Of a stretch of 23,429 nt of DNA, positions 1 through 7,232 are shown piece by piece. Positions within the stretch are counted from its first letter, which is position 1; each line of letters starts with the position of its first letter. The position numbers were made by a program, and so were the translations under genes. The notes below the pieces were generated by a model. The model had not been told where the DNA came from. It saw only the letters and a program-made list of their open reading frames with translations, and made no database searches. This DNA is from Candidatus Magasanikiibacteriota bacterium (lineage in GTDB: Bacteria; Patescibacteriota; Patescibacteriia; Magasanikbacterales; UBA922): NCBI GenBank assembly GCA_003518365.1, contig DOYU01000012.1, positions 1 through 23,429 of the forward strand, read 5' to 3'.

Positions 1-4
1 GTAG

Positions 5-29
5 ATCTGGATTATCTGGATATCCGAAT
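5..29. repeat. Tandem 8-nt words before rplA
   Basis: ATCTGGAT occurs at 5-12 and 14-21, followed by ATCCGAAT at 22-29. The related word ATCTGAAT is tandem in front of thyA (2381-2396). GGATATCC at 18-25 is a perfect palindrome. Function unknown; it may be the right-hand part of an element cut by the window start. Confidence 0.5.
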
Positions 30-34
30 ACACT

Positions 35-712
35 ATGTCAAAACGAATGACCGAACTCAAGACAAAAGTAGACAGCTCAAAAGTCTACACACTCGACGAA
101 GCAATCGCGCTCGTAAAAGAAACCAGCACGGTAAAATTCGACGCATCTGTTGAATTTCATGCTCGTCTTGGAATTGATCCAAAGAAAAGTGATCAGCTCA
201 TCCGTGCGACCGTTGTCCTTCCTCATGGAACGGGCAAGACAAAACGTATTGCAGCCTTTGTCGGACCAAACGATGAAAAAGCAGCAAAAGAAGCAGGAGC
301 AGATCTCGTTCTCGGTGAAGAAGAAATCAAAGCAATCAAAGACACCGGCAAAATTGACTTCGATATTGCTGTTGCAACACCAGAAATGATGCCAAAACTC
401 GCTGTCGCGGCTCGTGTGCTTGGTCCAAAAGGACTCATGCCAAACCCAAAGACAGATACGGTAGACAAAAATGTTGCAAAAATGATCGAAGCATTGAAAA
501 AAGGAAAAGCAGCATTCAAAAATGATGATCAAGCAAACATTCATCAGCTCGTTGGTAAAACCAGTTTTGATAATGCAAAACTCAAGGAAAATATTGAAAC
601 CTTTATCGACGCACTCAAACGTGCAAAACCAGCTGGCGCAAAAGGAATCTATATAAAAACAGCATTCCTCACCAGCGCAATGGGGCCATCTGTGAAGATT
701 GCAGTAGAGTAA
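35..712 (+). CDS. rplA: 50S ribosomal protein L1
   Basis: Large-subunit protein of the L1 stalk. It binds 23S rRNA near the E site and in many bacteria represses its own operon by binding mRNA. The 225-residue length is normal for the family. The hallmark segment RVLGPKGLMPNPKTDTV lies at about residues 126-142, and the C-terminus ends MGPSVKIAVE, as L1 usually does. The chosen start gives MSKRMTELK; an in-frame ATG four codons later is possible. No Shine-Dalgarno is visible; the start context is TACACTATG. Only 34 bases precede it, so an rplK neighbour on the left is expected but not seen. Oddity: the peptide GPSVKIAVE and its stop are encoded again about 65 bases downstream. Confidence 0.97.
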   Translation: MSKRMTELKTKVDSSKVYTLDEAIALVKETSTVKFDASVEFHARLGIDPKKSDQLIRATVVLPHGTGKTKRIAAFVGPNDEKAAKEAGADLVLGEEEIKAIKDTGKIDFDIAVATPEMMPKLAVAARVLGPKGLMPNPKTDTVDKNVAKMIEALKKGKAAFKNDDQANIHQLVGKTSFDNAKLKENIETFIDALKRAKPAGAKGIYIKTAFLTSAMGPSVKIAVE

Positions 713-747
713 ACCAGCCTGTCCGGCGCAGCTTTAGCGGAGCCGGA

Positions 748-777
748 GGACCAAGTGTAAAGATTGCTGTTGAATAA
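748..777 (+). pseudogene. Echo of the rplA 3' end (GPSVKIAVE plus stop)
   Basis: Thirty bases encode GPSVKIAVE-stop, exactly the last nine residues of L1 (683-712). Six of the nine codons differ synonymously, so this is not a fresh duplication. An imperfect dyad at 722-747 (TCCGGC...GCCGGA) lies between the two copies. No start is associated and upstream codons in this frame (SFSGAG) do not continue L1. It looks like the remnant of an alternative or older C-terminus separated from the gene by a small palindromic insertion. Confidence 0.6.
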
Positions 778-793
778 GACAAAAACTTACTTC

Positions 794-823
794 AAAAAAA
801 CGACCGAAATCGGTCGTTTTTTT
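794..823 (+). terminator. Intrinsic terminator after rplA
   Basis: A-run 794-800, stem CGACCG (801-806) with CGGTCG (811-816), loop AAAT, then seven T (817-823). A/T pairing extends the stem. It lies beyond the rplA 3'-end echo and ends the ribosomal-protein transcript. Confidence 0.85.
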
Positions 824-827
824 ATAC

Positions 828-856
828 TTGCCCACCGCCCACAAACTTGGTACACT
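828..856 (+). promoter_or_regulatory. Possible promoter of the dTMP cassette
   Basis: TTGCCC (828-833), a 17-base spacer, TACACT (851-856). Both boxes match four of six consensus bases. It lies just after the rplA terminator and about 30 bases before the deaminase ATG. Weak on sequence, supported mainly by position. Confidence 0.35.
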
Positions 857-886
857 GCCTACAAAGATACTTCTAGCCTCAACACT

Positions 887-1372
887 ATGACTACCCATAC
901 ACGCCCAGACTGGGATGAATATTTCATGGAAATTGCAAAAGTGGTGGCTCTTCGCGCGACATGTGACAGAGGCCGTTCTGGCTGTGTCATTGTACGAAAT
1001 AAACAGATCCTCGTTACGGGCTATGTCGGTTCAGCATCAGGTCTGCCACATTGCGACGAAATTGGGCACCAGATGAAAACCATGCGACACGAAGACGGCA
1101 CAGAAACACAACACTGTGTGCGTACCGCGCATGCAGAACAAAACGCCATTGTCCAAGCAGCAAAAGTAGGCACAGCACTCGACGGGGCAACACTCTATTG
1201 CAAAATGACACCCTGCCGCGTATGCGCAAAAATTATTATCAATGCTGGAATCAAACATGTGGTATGTGAAAAACGCTACCACGCCGGCGAAGAAAGTGAA
1301 GAAATGTTTCGCATGACCGGTATTACCTTGAGTTTTGTAGATGAAACTATAGAGCAATATGCCAACCAATAA
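887..1372 (+). CDS. dCMP deaminase (ComEB-type)
   Basis: Zinc deaminase that converts dCMP to dUMP, feeding thymidylate synthase. The zinc and catalytic signature is complete: HAEQNAI (H82, E84) and PCRVC (C110, C113). The 161 residues are typical of the short dCMP deaminases. ATG 887 was chosen because the family homology begins just after it; the longer TTG reading from 764 runs through the rplA terminator. Its 3' end overlaps the next gene by 14 bases, which indicates one transcript. The setting with dUTPase, ThyA, DHFR and Tmk supports dCMP rather than a tRNA or riboflavin substrate. An extra Cys/His-rich stretch (H55, C56, H61, H68, H76, C77) could bind a structural zinc, as in other dCMP deaminases. 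Confidence 0.9.
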   Translation: MTTHTRPDWDEYFMEIAKVVALRATCDRGRSGCVIVRNKQILVTGYVGSASGLPHCDEIGHQMKTMRHEDGTETQHCVRTAHAEQNAIVQAAKVGTALDGATLYCKMTPCRVCAKIIINAGIKHVVCEKRYHAGEESEEMFRMTGITLSFVDETIEQYANQ

Positions 1373-1928
1373 CAAACTTATTCTCGGCATCACAGGCAAC
1401 ATGGCTGCCGGGAAATCCACTATTACAGAGTATATAAAAGAACACCATGGCGGTGTCTCTTTTCGCTATTCTACTATGCTGCGTGACGTGCTCTCTCGTA
1501 TTCATGTAGAAGAGACTCGTGACAACTTGCAACAACTTTCTACATTTCTCCGCTCGACATATGGAGAAGATCTCATGTCAAAAGTAATTGCAGAAGACGT
1601 AAAAAACGCTACAGATACTATCATAATAGTCGAAGGCATCCGTCGACCGAGCGATGTCACATATATCAAAGAAATTCCTGGCTTTCATCTCATCGCAGTG
1701 ACAGCAGATATTAAAAAAAGATTTGAACGTATTACACAGCGAAGTGAAAATCCTGATGATCAGACAAAAACATTTGAAACATTTGAAAAAGAACAAGCTC
1801 AAGAAACGGAAGGAAAAATAGATGAAATCAGTCAAGATGCAGAAGTAATTATCGATAACAATGGGAATCTTGAAGCATTGTATACACAGATAGACAACGT
1901 AGTTAGCAAGTACTCAAGTAGCAAGTAA
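1359..1928 (+). CDS. P-loop nucleotide kinase-like protein (dephospho-CoA kinase / adenylate kinase-like)
   Basis: P-loop NTPase of 189 residues with Walker A GNMAAGKST at 13-21. Later segments VEGIRRPSDV and the FERITQRSE stretch resemble the archaeal dephospho-CoA-kinase-like (UPF0200) group, in which a GIR motif follows the central strand and a short lid carries arginines. The reaction is not proven. Placed between dCMP deaminase and dUTPase, a deoxynucleoside monophosphate kinase role is attractive, but this is inference from context. The start codon lies inside the deaminase gene (14-base overlap), suggesting translational coupling. It is not the canonical Tmk, which is encoded separately at 3935. 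A true dephospho-CoA kinase remains an alternative. Confidence 0.7.
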   Translation: MPTNNKLILGITGNMAAGKSTITEYIKEHHGGVSFRYSTMLRDVLSRIHVEETRDNLQQLSTFLRSTYGEDLMSKVIAEDVKNATDTIIIVEGIRRPSDVTYIKEIPGFHLIAVTADIKKRFERITQRSENPDDQTKTFETFEKEQAQETEGKIDEISQDAEVIIDNNGNLEALYTQIDNVVSKYSSSK

Positions 1929-1936
1929 ACAAGTAT

Positions 1937-2359
1937 ATGAACATTAACATAAAAAAATTACACCCAGAAGCAAAACTTCCACAATATGCACATCCGGGGG
2001 ATGTTGGTATGGATATGTATACATTAGAAGAAAAAACTCTTCAACCAGGAGAACTCTATGTTTTTGAATGTGGGTTTGCCATGGAATTTCCTATTGGCTA
2101 TGCAGCAATTGTGAAGGACAAAGGGAGTGTCTCAAAAATGGGTCTCCATACGTTTGGTGGCGTCTATGATGCTGGGTATCGAGGACAATATAATGCCGGT
2201 ATTATCAATCACAGCGGAAAAGAAATTACCGTAGAAAAAGGACAAAAAATTGCACAGATTGTTATCTTCCCTGTTGAAATACCCACACTCAAAGAAGTAG
2301 ACGAACTCTCAGAAAGTGAACGAGGTGAGGGAAGATATGGAAGTACGGGGAAATTTTAA
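1937..2359 (+). CDS. dut: dUTP diphosphatase
   Basis: Hydrolyses dUTP to dUMP and PPi, keeping uracil out of DNA and supplying ThyA. The five trimeric dUTPase motifs can be followed: HPGDVGMDMYT (19-29), KDKGSVSKMG (60-69), GVYDAGYRGQ (75-84, D78 catalytic), KIAQIVIFP (104-112) and RGEGRYGSTGKF (129-140, the flexible C-terminal arm that closes over the active site). In the last motif the usual GGFGSTG reads EGRYGSTG, so the stacking Phe is Tyr. The 140-residue length is normal. It starts 8 bases after the preceding kinase stop; no Shine-Dalgarno. Confidence 0.93.
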   Translation: MNINIKKLHPEAKLPQYAHPGDVGMDMYTLEEKTLQPGELYVFECGFAMEFPIGYAAIVKDKGSVSKMGLHTFGGVYDAGYRGQYNAGIINHSGKEITVEKGQKIAQIVIFPVEIPTLKEVDELSESERGEGRYGSTGKF

Positions 2360-2370
2360 AAATATCTATA

Positions 2371-2396
2371 AATTTGAATTATCTGAATATCTGAAT
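2371..2396. repeat. Tandem ATCTGAAT words before thyA
   Basis: AATTTGAATT is followed by two head-to-tail ATCTGAAT copies (2381-2388, 2389-2396). The same word family (ATCYGRAT) stands immediately before rplA at 5-29. Both copies sit directly upstream of a start codon. Confidence 0.5.
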
Positions 2397-2403
2397 GCAT
2401 GTT

Positions 2404-3276
2404 ATGAAACACTACCTCGACATCGTACAACATATCCTCGACAATGGCGTCAAAAAAGAAGATCGAACCGGCACCGGGACGATCGCTGTTGCAGGCGCGA
2501 TGTTTTCGCACGATATGGCAAAAGGCTTTCCCCTTTTGACAACGAAAAAAATGCCATTTCAAATGATTGCCACAGAACTCGAATTTTTTATCAAAGGTAT
2601 CACTGACAAAGAATGGCTCAAAGAACGAAACTGCCACATCTGGGATGAATGGTGCAATCCAAAAAAAGTCGCGTACGGACATGACGAAGACACCAAGAAA
2701 AAAATGGCAGACGAACGAGACCTTGGCGCTGTCTATGGATTCCAATGGCGACACTACAACGCACCGTATGACAATTGGAATAGTGATTATACGAATCAAG
2801 GCGTTGACCAGCTCAAAAATCTTGTCGAAATGATCAAAAAAGATCCATCCAGTAGACGCCTCATTGTGAACGCATGGAATCCCCAACAACTCGATACCAT
2901 GGCACTGCCACCATGCCACTGGGCATTTCAAGTCACCATTCTCGATGGCAAACTCAATCTCATGTGGAACCAACGATCTGTTGATGTTATGCTTGGTCTT
3001 CCATTCAATATTGCAAGCTACGCTCTCCTCCTCCACCTCCTGGCAAAAGAAACAGGATACAAAGAAGGTACTCTTATAGGCTTTCTTGGCGATGTCCATA
3101 TCTACAGCAACCATATAGAAGGCGCAAAAGAACAACTCACGAGAGATCCCAACACATATACCCTTTGTTCCATAGAGACAGAACACTTCACGTCGATTTT
3201 TGATTGGAGTGCCGGAGATACGAAGAAAAAAAATTATGAAAGTTTTGATCGGATTTCATTTCCTATAGCAGTATAA
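2404..3276 (+). CDS. thyA: Thymidylate synthase (ThyA)
   Basis: Methylates dUMP to dTMP using 5,10-methylene-tetrahydrofolate and releases dihydrofolate. Signature segments: DRTGTGT (20-26), RRLIVNAWNP (151-160), the nucleophile in LPPCHW (C171), and the dUMP/folate region QRSVDVMLGLPFNIASYA followed by GDVHIYSNH. ATG 2404 (MKHYLDIVQ) matches the usual N-terminus; the ATG nine bases upstream would add MHV and is less likely. The 290 residues suit a form with a modest small-domain insert. DHFR, encoded next, regenerates the folate. The C-terminus ends FPIAV, close to the family's usual hydrophobic Ala-Val end. Confidence 0.97.
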   Translation: MKHYLDIVQHILDNGVKKEDRTGTGTIAVAGAMFSHDMAKGFPLLTTKKMPFQMIATELEFFIKGITDKEWLKERNCHIWDEWCNPKKVAYGHDEDTKKKMADERDLGAVYGFQWRHYNAPYDNWNSDYTNQGVDQLKNLVEMIKKDPSSRRLIVNAWNPQQLDTMALPPCHWAFQVTILDGKLNLMWNQRSVDVMLGLPFNIASYALLLHLLAKETGYKEGTLIGFLGDVHIYSNHIEGAKEQLTRDPNTYTLCSIETEHFTSIFDWSAGDTKKKNYESFDRISFPIAV

Positions 3277-3342
3277 ACGTTCTAAGTTCTAAGTTCGGAG
3301 TTCTACGGACCCTCCGAACCTAGAACTCTGAACTCCGAACGT
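3277..3342. repeat. Inverted heptamer-repeat element between thyA and folA
   Basis: The whole gap is a structured element. The left arm (3279-3303) is GTTCTAA, GTTCTAA, GTTCGGA, GTTC with a strict 7-base period. The right arm (3316-3340) is GAACCTA, GAACTCT, GAACTCC, GAAC, also with a 7-base period and inverted. The outermost six bases are ACGTTC and GAACGT. A hairpin forms at the centre: CGGA/TCCG (3306-3309, 3313-3316) under AGTTCTA/TAGAACT. The element abuts the folA ATG. No coding potential. Confidence 0.75.
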
Positions 3343-3819
3343 ATGATTACTCTCGTAGCAGCAATCAGCAAAAATAATTGCATCGGCGTCAAAGGCGATC
3401 TGCCTTGGCATATTCCAGAAGACATGAAACGCATGCGGGAGATAACCCGAAAAAAAGTGCTGATCATGGGACGCAACACATGGGAGTCTATCCCTCCACA
3501 TCGTCGCCCACTCCCCGACCGTACCAATGTTGTCATTACTCGCAATGACGCATACGAACTTCCTGCCGGCGTAGAACGATTTTCTTCTATTCAAGAAGCC
3601 GTTGATGCACACAAAGGAGAAGAAATCGTGAGCTTTGGTGGTGAAGGCGTGTTCAAAGAAATGATCGCCTATGCAGATGCACTTGAAATTACCCATATAG
3701 ATGATACAGTGGACGCGTGTGATGCGTATTTTCCTGAGATTGATATGAATATTTGGAAAGAAGTGTGGCGAGAAGATCATGAGGGATTTGCGTTTGTACG
3801 ATACGAAAGGAAAGACTAA
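3343..3819 (+). CDS. folA: Dihydrofolate reductase
   Basis: NADPH-dependent reduction of dihydrofolate to tetrahydrofolate, needed to recycle the product of ThyA. The sequence opens MITLVAAISKNNCIG, then GDLPWHIPEDM, with the catalytic acid at D27, the same position as in E. coli. The NADPH-binding stretch LIMGRNTWESI and the later SFGGEGVF (GG motif) are present. The 158 residues match chromosomal bacterial DHFR. The start codon directly follows the inverted heptamer element, leaving no room for a Shine-Dalgarno. Confidence 0.96.
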   Translation: MITLVAAISKNNCIGVKGDLPWHIPEDMKRMREITRKKVLIMGRNTWESIPPHRRPLPDRTNVVITRNDAYELPAGVERFSSIQEAVDAHKGEEIVSFGGEGVFKEMIAYADALEITHIDDTVDACDAYFPEIDMNIWKEVWREDHEGFAFVRYERKD

Positions 3820-3934
3820 AAGATTGTTTTTTCCTTTCGGAAAAAAAGATTGAAAGATTAGCATGTATCATAATCTTTTAATCTTATTCCGACGAAGTCG
3901 GAATAGAGTCTTTTAATCTTTCTTCACTTGTCTT
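3820..3934. repeat. AAGATTGA/TAATCTTT inverted-word element with hairpins before tmk
   Basis: The complete gap is made of short words. AAAGATTGAAAGATTA (3845-3860) faces TAATCTTTTAATCTTA (3871-3886), an imperfect inverted pair separated by 10 bases. Two hairpins flank it: TTTTTTCC/GGAAAAAA (3827-3834, 3839-3846) and ATTCCGAC/GTCGGAAT (3886-3893, 3897-3904). A further TTTTAATCTTTC follows at 3911-3922. The same design recurs at 21879-22030. Confidence 0.7.
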
Positions 3935-4639
3935 ATGAGCCATACATCCAATACAAAATCAAAAGGATTATTTATAATGTTAGAAGGAACGGATGGTTCT
4001 GGCAAAACCTTGCAAACAGAACTCCTCCAAAAACGACTTTTGAAAGAAGGATACAACGTAGAACAAATCAGCTTCCCGCAATATGGTGAAAAAAGTGCTG
4101 CGCTGGTTGAAGATTATTTAAATGGAACATTTGGCACTGCAGACGAAGTCGGTCCATATCGTGCATCAGTTCTGTATGCAGTAGATCGTTATGCTGCGAA
4201 GGCAAAAATTGAGGGATGGCTTGCTGCAGGGAACATTGTCATAGCAAATAGATACGTTGCCTCAAACATGGGACACCAAGGTGGAAAAATTTCTGATCCC
4301 GAAGAACGGCAGAAATATTTTGATTGGAATTACCATTTAGAGTATACTATCTTTGATATTCCACGACCGGATATAAACATTATTCTTCATGTCACACCAG
4401 AAATTTCACAACGTCTCGTAGACAAAAAAGATGAACGGACATATCTCACCGAAGGAAAAACACGAGATATTCACGAGGATGATCTCACGCATCTAAAAAA
4501 CGCAGAACAAGCCTACCTCGATATCGCAAAAAAATTCCCAGAATTTTTCCTTATCGAGTGTGTCGAAGCAAATGACATTCTCCCTGCGAATACGATTCAC
4601 GAGACTATCTGGAATATCCTTGCACCAAAATTACCATAG
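3935..4639 (+). CDS. tmk: Thymidylate kinase
   Basis: Phosphorylates dTMP to dTDP with ATP, the step after ThyA. Walker A is GTDGSGKT (18-25). The dTMP-binding DRY-like segment VDRYAAK (D84, R85) and the NRYVASNMGHQ stretch (R106) are in order. At 234 residues it is longer than E. coli Tmk; the surplus lies mostly around the lid (DKKDERTYLTEGKTRDIHEDD) and a short N-terminal extension MSHTSNTKSKG. An ATG at codon 15 would remove that extension but leave the P-loop strand very short. It ends in TAG, one of only two non-TAA stops in the window. Confidence 0.93.
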   Translation: MSHTSNTKSKGLFIMLEGTDGSGKTLQTELLQKRLLKEGYNVEQISFPQYGEKSAALVEDYLNGTFGTADEVGPYRASVLYAVDRYAAKAKIEGWLAAGNIVIANRYVASNMGHQGGKISDPEERQKYFDWNYHLEYTIFDIPRPDINIILHVTPEISQRLVDKKDERTYLTEGKTRDIHEDDLTHLKNAEQAYLDIAKKFPEFFLIECVEANDILPANTIHETIWNILAPKLP

Positions 4640-4668
4640 TTTATTTATTCATTTTTGATTTTTGCACT

Positions 4669-5463
4669 ATGCTCATGAGCATCACAGATATCATTGTAGA
4701 AAGTTATAGACTCTACAAAAACAATGTTAAGAAATTTTTCCCGTACATACTGCTCACCTTTATACCAAGTGCACTGATTGTAATCGCAAGATTTATCCTG
4801 ACCTATTTTGCACCAGGAGCATCACTCGGTACGATTGGTCTCTCATTTCTCTCCTTTCTCCTCGTTGCATTGCTGCTCAGTGCAGTAGGATTTTGGTTTA
4901 GCATTGCCTTTATCCGCGTGATAGCAAACGCATACACAGGAAAAACATCCGGTTCTATCGGGAGCGAGCTTGGCACTGCCAAAAAAATCTTTTGGCCAGC
5001 TGTCGGGGTAACGATTCTTACTGCCCTAGCTGTATTGGGTGGCATGATCCTCCTCATTATCCCGGGTATTATTTTCATGCTCTGGTTTGCTTTTTCCTAT
5101 GCGTCTGTCACGATTGACAACACCGATGTTATGGAGAGCTTGCACAAAAGTAAAGCGTTGGTGGATGGCAGATGGTGGAAGGTCTTTTGGCGACTGGTTA
5201 TCCCAGGCTTAGCGCTTGGCATTCTCGTCTACGTGATCATAGATATTGTCAGTTTTCCAACAGATTACGTTCTCAAACACACAAATCCATCATCCTCCTT
5301 GTATAGCATCTGGTTAGTAGTGGGCGAAATCATCATTTCATTTTTCACAGCCCTTCTCACGCCGCTCACAACCATCGCAATGGTTATTCTCTACTTTGAA
5401 CTGAAAAAAACACCACACACAGCTCCTACACCGCAAATGACATCTCCAGAAAGCCTTTCATAA
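4669..5463 (+). CDS. Polytopic membrane protein of unknown function
   Basis: I do not recognise a specific function. The 264 residues hold about six hydrophobic segments, near 25-48, 55-85, 110-140, 175-198, 215-245 and neighbouring stretches. The segment SLHKSKALVDGRWWKVFWRL (about 161-180) resembles a short amphipathic loop in membrane proteins of the glycerophosphodiesterase-membrane-domain / YciC-like type; this is only a resemblance. The C-terminal tail is polar and Pro/Thr-rich (HTAPTPQMTSPESLS). The start codon has the recurring context GCACTATG; the ATG two codons later is an alternative. It is followed by a strong terminator, so it closes the dTMP cassette transcript. Confidence 0.75.
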   Translation: MLMSITDIIVESYRLYKNNVKKFFPYILLTFIPSALIVIARFILTYFAPGASLGTIGLSFLSFLLVALLLSAVGFWFSIAFIRVIANAYTGKTSGSIGSELGTAKKIFWPAVGVTILTALAVLGGMILLIIPGIIFMLWFAFSYASVTIDNTDVMESLHKSKALVDGRWWKVFWRLVIPGLALGILVYVIIDIVSFPTDYVLKHTNPSSSLYSIWLVVGEIIISFFTALLTPLTTIAMVILYFELKKTPHTAPTPQMTSPESLS

Positions 5464-5497
5464 TGACTTTCCCCTTCCTACTTTGGGAAAACAAAAA

Positions 5498-5533
5498 AAA
5501 AGCCCCCTCGATACACCTTGTCAGGGGGCTTTT
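5498..5533 (+). terminator. Intrinsic terminator before gatB
   Basis: Eleven-base perfect stem AAAAGCCCCCT (5498-5508) with AGGGGGCTTTT (5523-5533) and a 14-base loop. Adjacent A and T runs make it usable in both directions. It ends the dTMP-cassette and membrane-protein transcript and separates it from gatB. Confidence 0.9.
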
Positions 5534-5583
5534 CAAATCCGCATTCTCTTGCTAAGCTAAGGGTGTTAACCTCACCATACACT

Positions 5584-7137
5584 ATGCCAGAATACATCCC
5601 CGTGATCGGAATGGAAGTCCATGTCGAGCTGAAAACTGCATCGAAGATGTTTTGTTCGTGCAAAAACGATCCAGACGAACATGAACCAAACAAAAATATC
5701 TGTGAAATCTGTACAGCGCAACCTGGGACGCTTCCGGTGCCAAATAAAAAAGCAATAGAATGGACTGTCAAAATCGGTAAAGCCCTCGGCTGTACGATCA
5801 GAAATCTATCAAAATTTGATCGTAAGCATTATTTTTATCCAGACTTGCCAAAAGGGTATCAGATCTCTCAATACGATGAACCAATTGCAGAACACGGCAA
5901 GATGACGCTTGCATTTGTTCTTGAAGATAATCTCCGCGATACTGCTGAAATCGGCATTACCCGCGCACATCTCGAAGAAGACACTGCTAAGCTCTTGCAT
6001 GATGACAATGGGAGCACCCTTGTGGATTTCAACCGTGCAGGGACGCCACTTGTAGAGATCGTCACTGATCCAGACTTTATGTCAGGGGCAGAAGCAAAAC
6101 TCTATTGCCAAGAGCTTCGCACGCTTCTGAGGGCTCTCGATGTGAGTGATGCAGATATGGAAAAAGGCCATATGCGTTGCGAAGCAAATATTTCGGTGCA
6201 AGAAGCTGGTACATTTGAAATTGTAGATGGCGTGGTAAAACCACTAGAAGGACATACGCTCAACGCCAAGGTAGAATTGAAAAATTTGAACTCATTCAAA
6301 GCAGTCGAGAGAGGTGTTGCATATGAAATAAAACGCCAAACGACTCTGATAGAACAAGGCGAATCATGGGTACAACAAACCCGTGGCTGGAATGATGAAA
6401 AAGGGGAAACAGTACTTCAGAGAATCAAAGAAAATGCTGCAGACTATCGCTATTTTCCTGAGCCGGATATCCCTCCATTTCATCCATTATCCTTGGCAGG
6501 GCATATATCCCTCCCAGAGCTGCCACAGGCCACCAGAGCGCGATTTCATGCGGAATACGGCCTTTCCTATGCAGACGCTCGCTTTCTCACGGAAGACAAA
6601 CAGTGGGTCAATTTTACTGAGCACGTCATGAGTGAACTGTTTGCATGGCTCCATGCATTACCCGAGGTACAAGGAGATAGCGACGATATTGTGGAACAAA
6701 AGCGAAATAAGGTCGCTCGTCTGGCAAGTGGCTGGATCACGAGTAAACTTATGGGTATTTTGAACGAAAAACAGAGTACTCTCGCGGACGTAGAATTTTC
6801 AGCAGAAAACTTTGCCGAGCTCATCGCCCTCATCTATACAGGACGTGTAAATGCTACCAATGCACATAAAATACTTCTCATCATGGTAGGACTCGATAGA
6901 GATAAAGACCCAACGCATATCATGGAAGAAAAAGGATGGGGCCAAGTGTCTGATGAAGGACAACTCGGTGACGTAGTTGATCGCATCATTGCCGACAATC
7001 CTACCCAAGTAAACGAATTCAAATCTGGAAAAGAAGTCACCATCAAATTTCTCATCGGGATGTGTATGCGTGCTACCGAAGGAAGTGCAGACCCTGAAGT
7101 GATTGAAAAATTACTCAGAGAGAAATTATCCTCATAA
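5584..7137 (+). CDS. gatB: Aspartyl/glutamyl-tRNA(Asn/Gln) amidotransferase subunit B
   Basis: Kinase subunit of GatCAB, which converts Glu-tRNA(Gln) and Asp-tRNA(Asn) to the amide forms. Hallmarks: PVIGMEVHVELKT at the start, HYFYPDLPKGYQISQYD, HLEEDTAKL, and GTPLVEIVTDPD, with the helical tail domain and a YqeY-like C-terminal domain (about 380-517). The 517 residues are slightly long for GatB. ATG 5584 was chosen because homology starts at once (MPEYIPVIGMEVHVELKT); an open upstream extension to 5518 runs into the terminator loop. The start context is TACACTATG, as for rplA. No gatA or gatC is adjacent. Confidence 0.95.
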   Translation: MPEYIPVIGMEVHVELKTASKMFCSCKNDPDEHEPNKNICEICTAQPGTLPVPNKKAIEWTVKIGKALGCTIRNLSKFDRKHYFYPDLPKGYQISQYDEPIAEHGKMTLAFVLEDNLRDTAEIGITRAHLEEDTAKLLHDDNGSTLVDFNRAGTPLVEIVTDPDFMSGAEAKLYCQELRTLLRALDVSDADMEKGHMRCEANISVQEAGTFEIVDGVVKPLEGHTLNAKVELKNLNSFKAVERGVAYEIKRQTTLIEQGESWVQQTRGWNDEKGETVLQRIKENAADYRYFPEPDIPPFHPLSLAGHISLPELPQATRARFHAEYGLSYADARFLTEDKQWVNFTEHVMSELFAWLHALPEVQGDSDDIVEQKRNKVARLASGWITSKLMGILNEKQSTLADVEFSAENFAELIALIYTGRVNATNAHKILLIMVGLDRDKDPTHIMEEKGWGQVSDEGQLGDVVDRIIADNPTQVNEFKSGKEVTIKFLIGMCMRATEGSADPEVIEKLLREKLSS

Positions 7138-7140
7138 TAC

Positions 7141-7200
7141 TTGTCACAATGAAACAGCCATGATACAGTGTATCAAGTATGCATACAATCATTGCGACAA
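7141..7200. promoter_or_regulatory. Nested dyads with embedded promoter downstream of gatB
   Basis: A promoter-like pair TTGTCA (7141-7146), 17 bases, TACAGT (7164-7169), with an extended -10 TGA. A perfect 15-base dyad TGATACAGTGTATCA (7161-7175) covers the -10. The palindrome GTATGCATAC lies at 7177-7186. The ends form an outer inverted repeat, TTGTCACAATGA with TCATTGCGACAA (11 of 12), enclosing both. This could be an operator-controlled promoter or a three-way-junction RNA. It begins 4 bases after the gatB stop. Confidence 0.5.
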
Positions 7201-7232
7201 CATACAAAAAAGATCAACAATCTGTACGTCAC

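Noticed and set aside
764..886. Longer N-terminus for the dCMP deaminase from TTG 764
   Set aside because: It would translate through the rplA terminator hairpin and adds residues with no family match.
2356..3186. 276-codon open frame on the minus strand opposite thyA
   Set aside because: Opposite a certain gene with intact catalytic residues; its translation is Cys/Phe-rich without any recognisable domain, as expected for a shadow frame.
3827..3846. TTTTTTCC/GGAAAAAA hairpin as a terminator for folA
   Set aside because: The T-run precedes the stem and A-rich sequence follows it on the plus strand, so it does not fit a plus-strand intrinsic terminator; it fits better as part of the word-repeat element.
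3289..3864. 191-codon minus-strand frame opposite folA
   Set aside because: Covers DHFR and both structured gaps; no domain, and composition typical of an antisense shadow.
5518..5583. Longer N-terminus for GatB
   Set aside because: It begins inside the terminator loop; homology starts exactly at ATG 5584.
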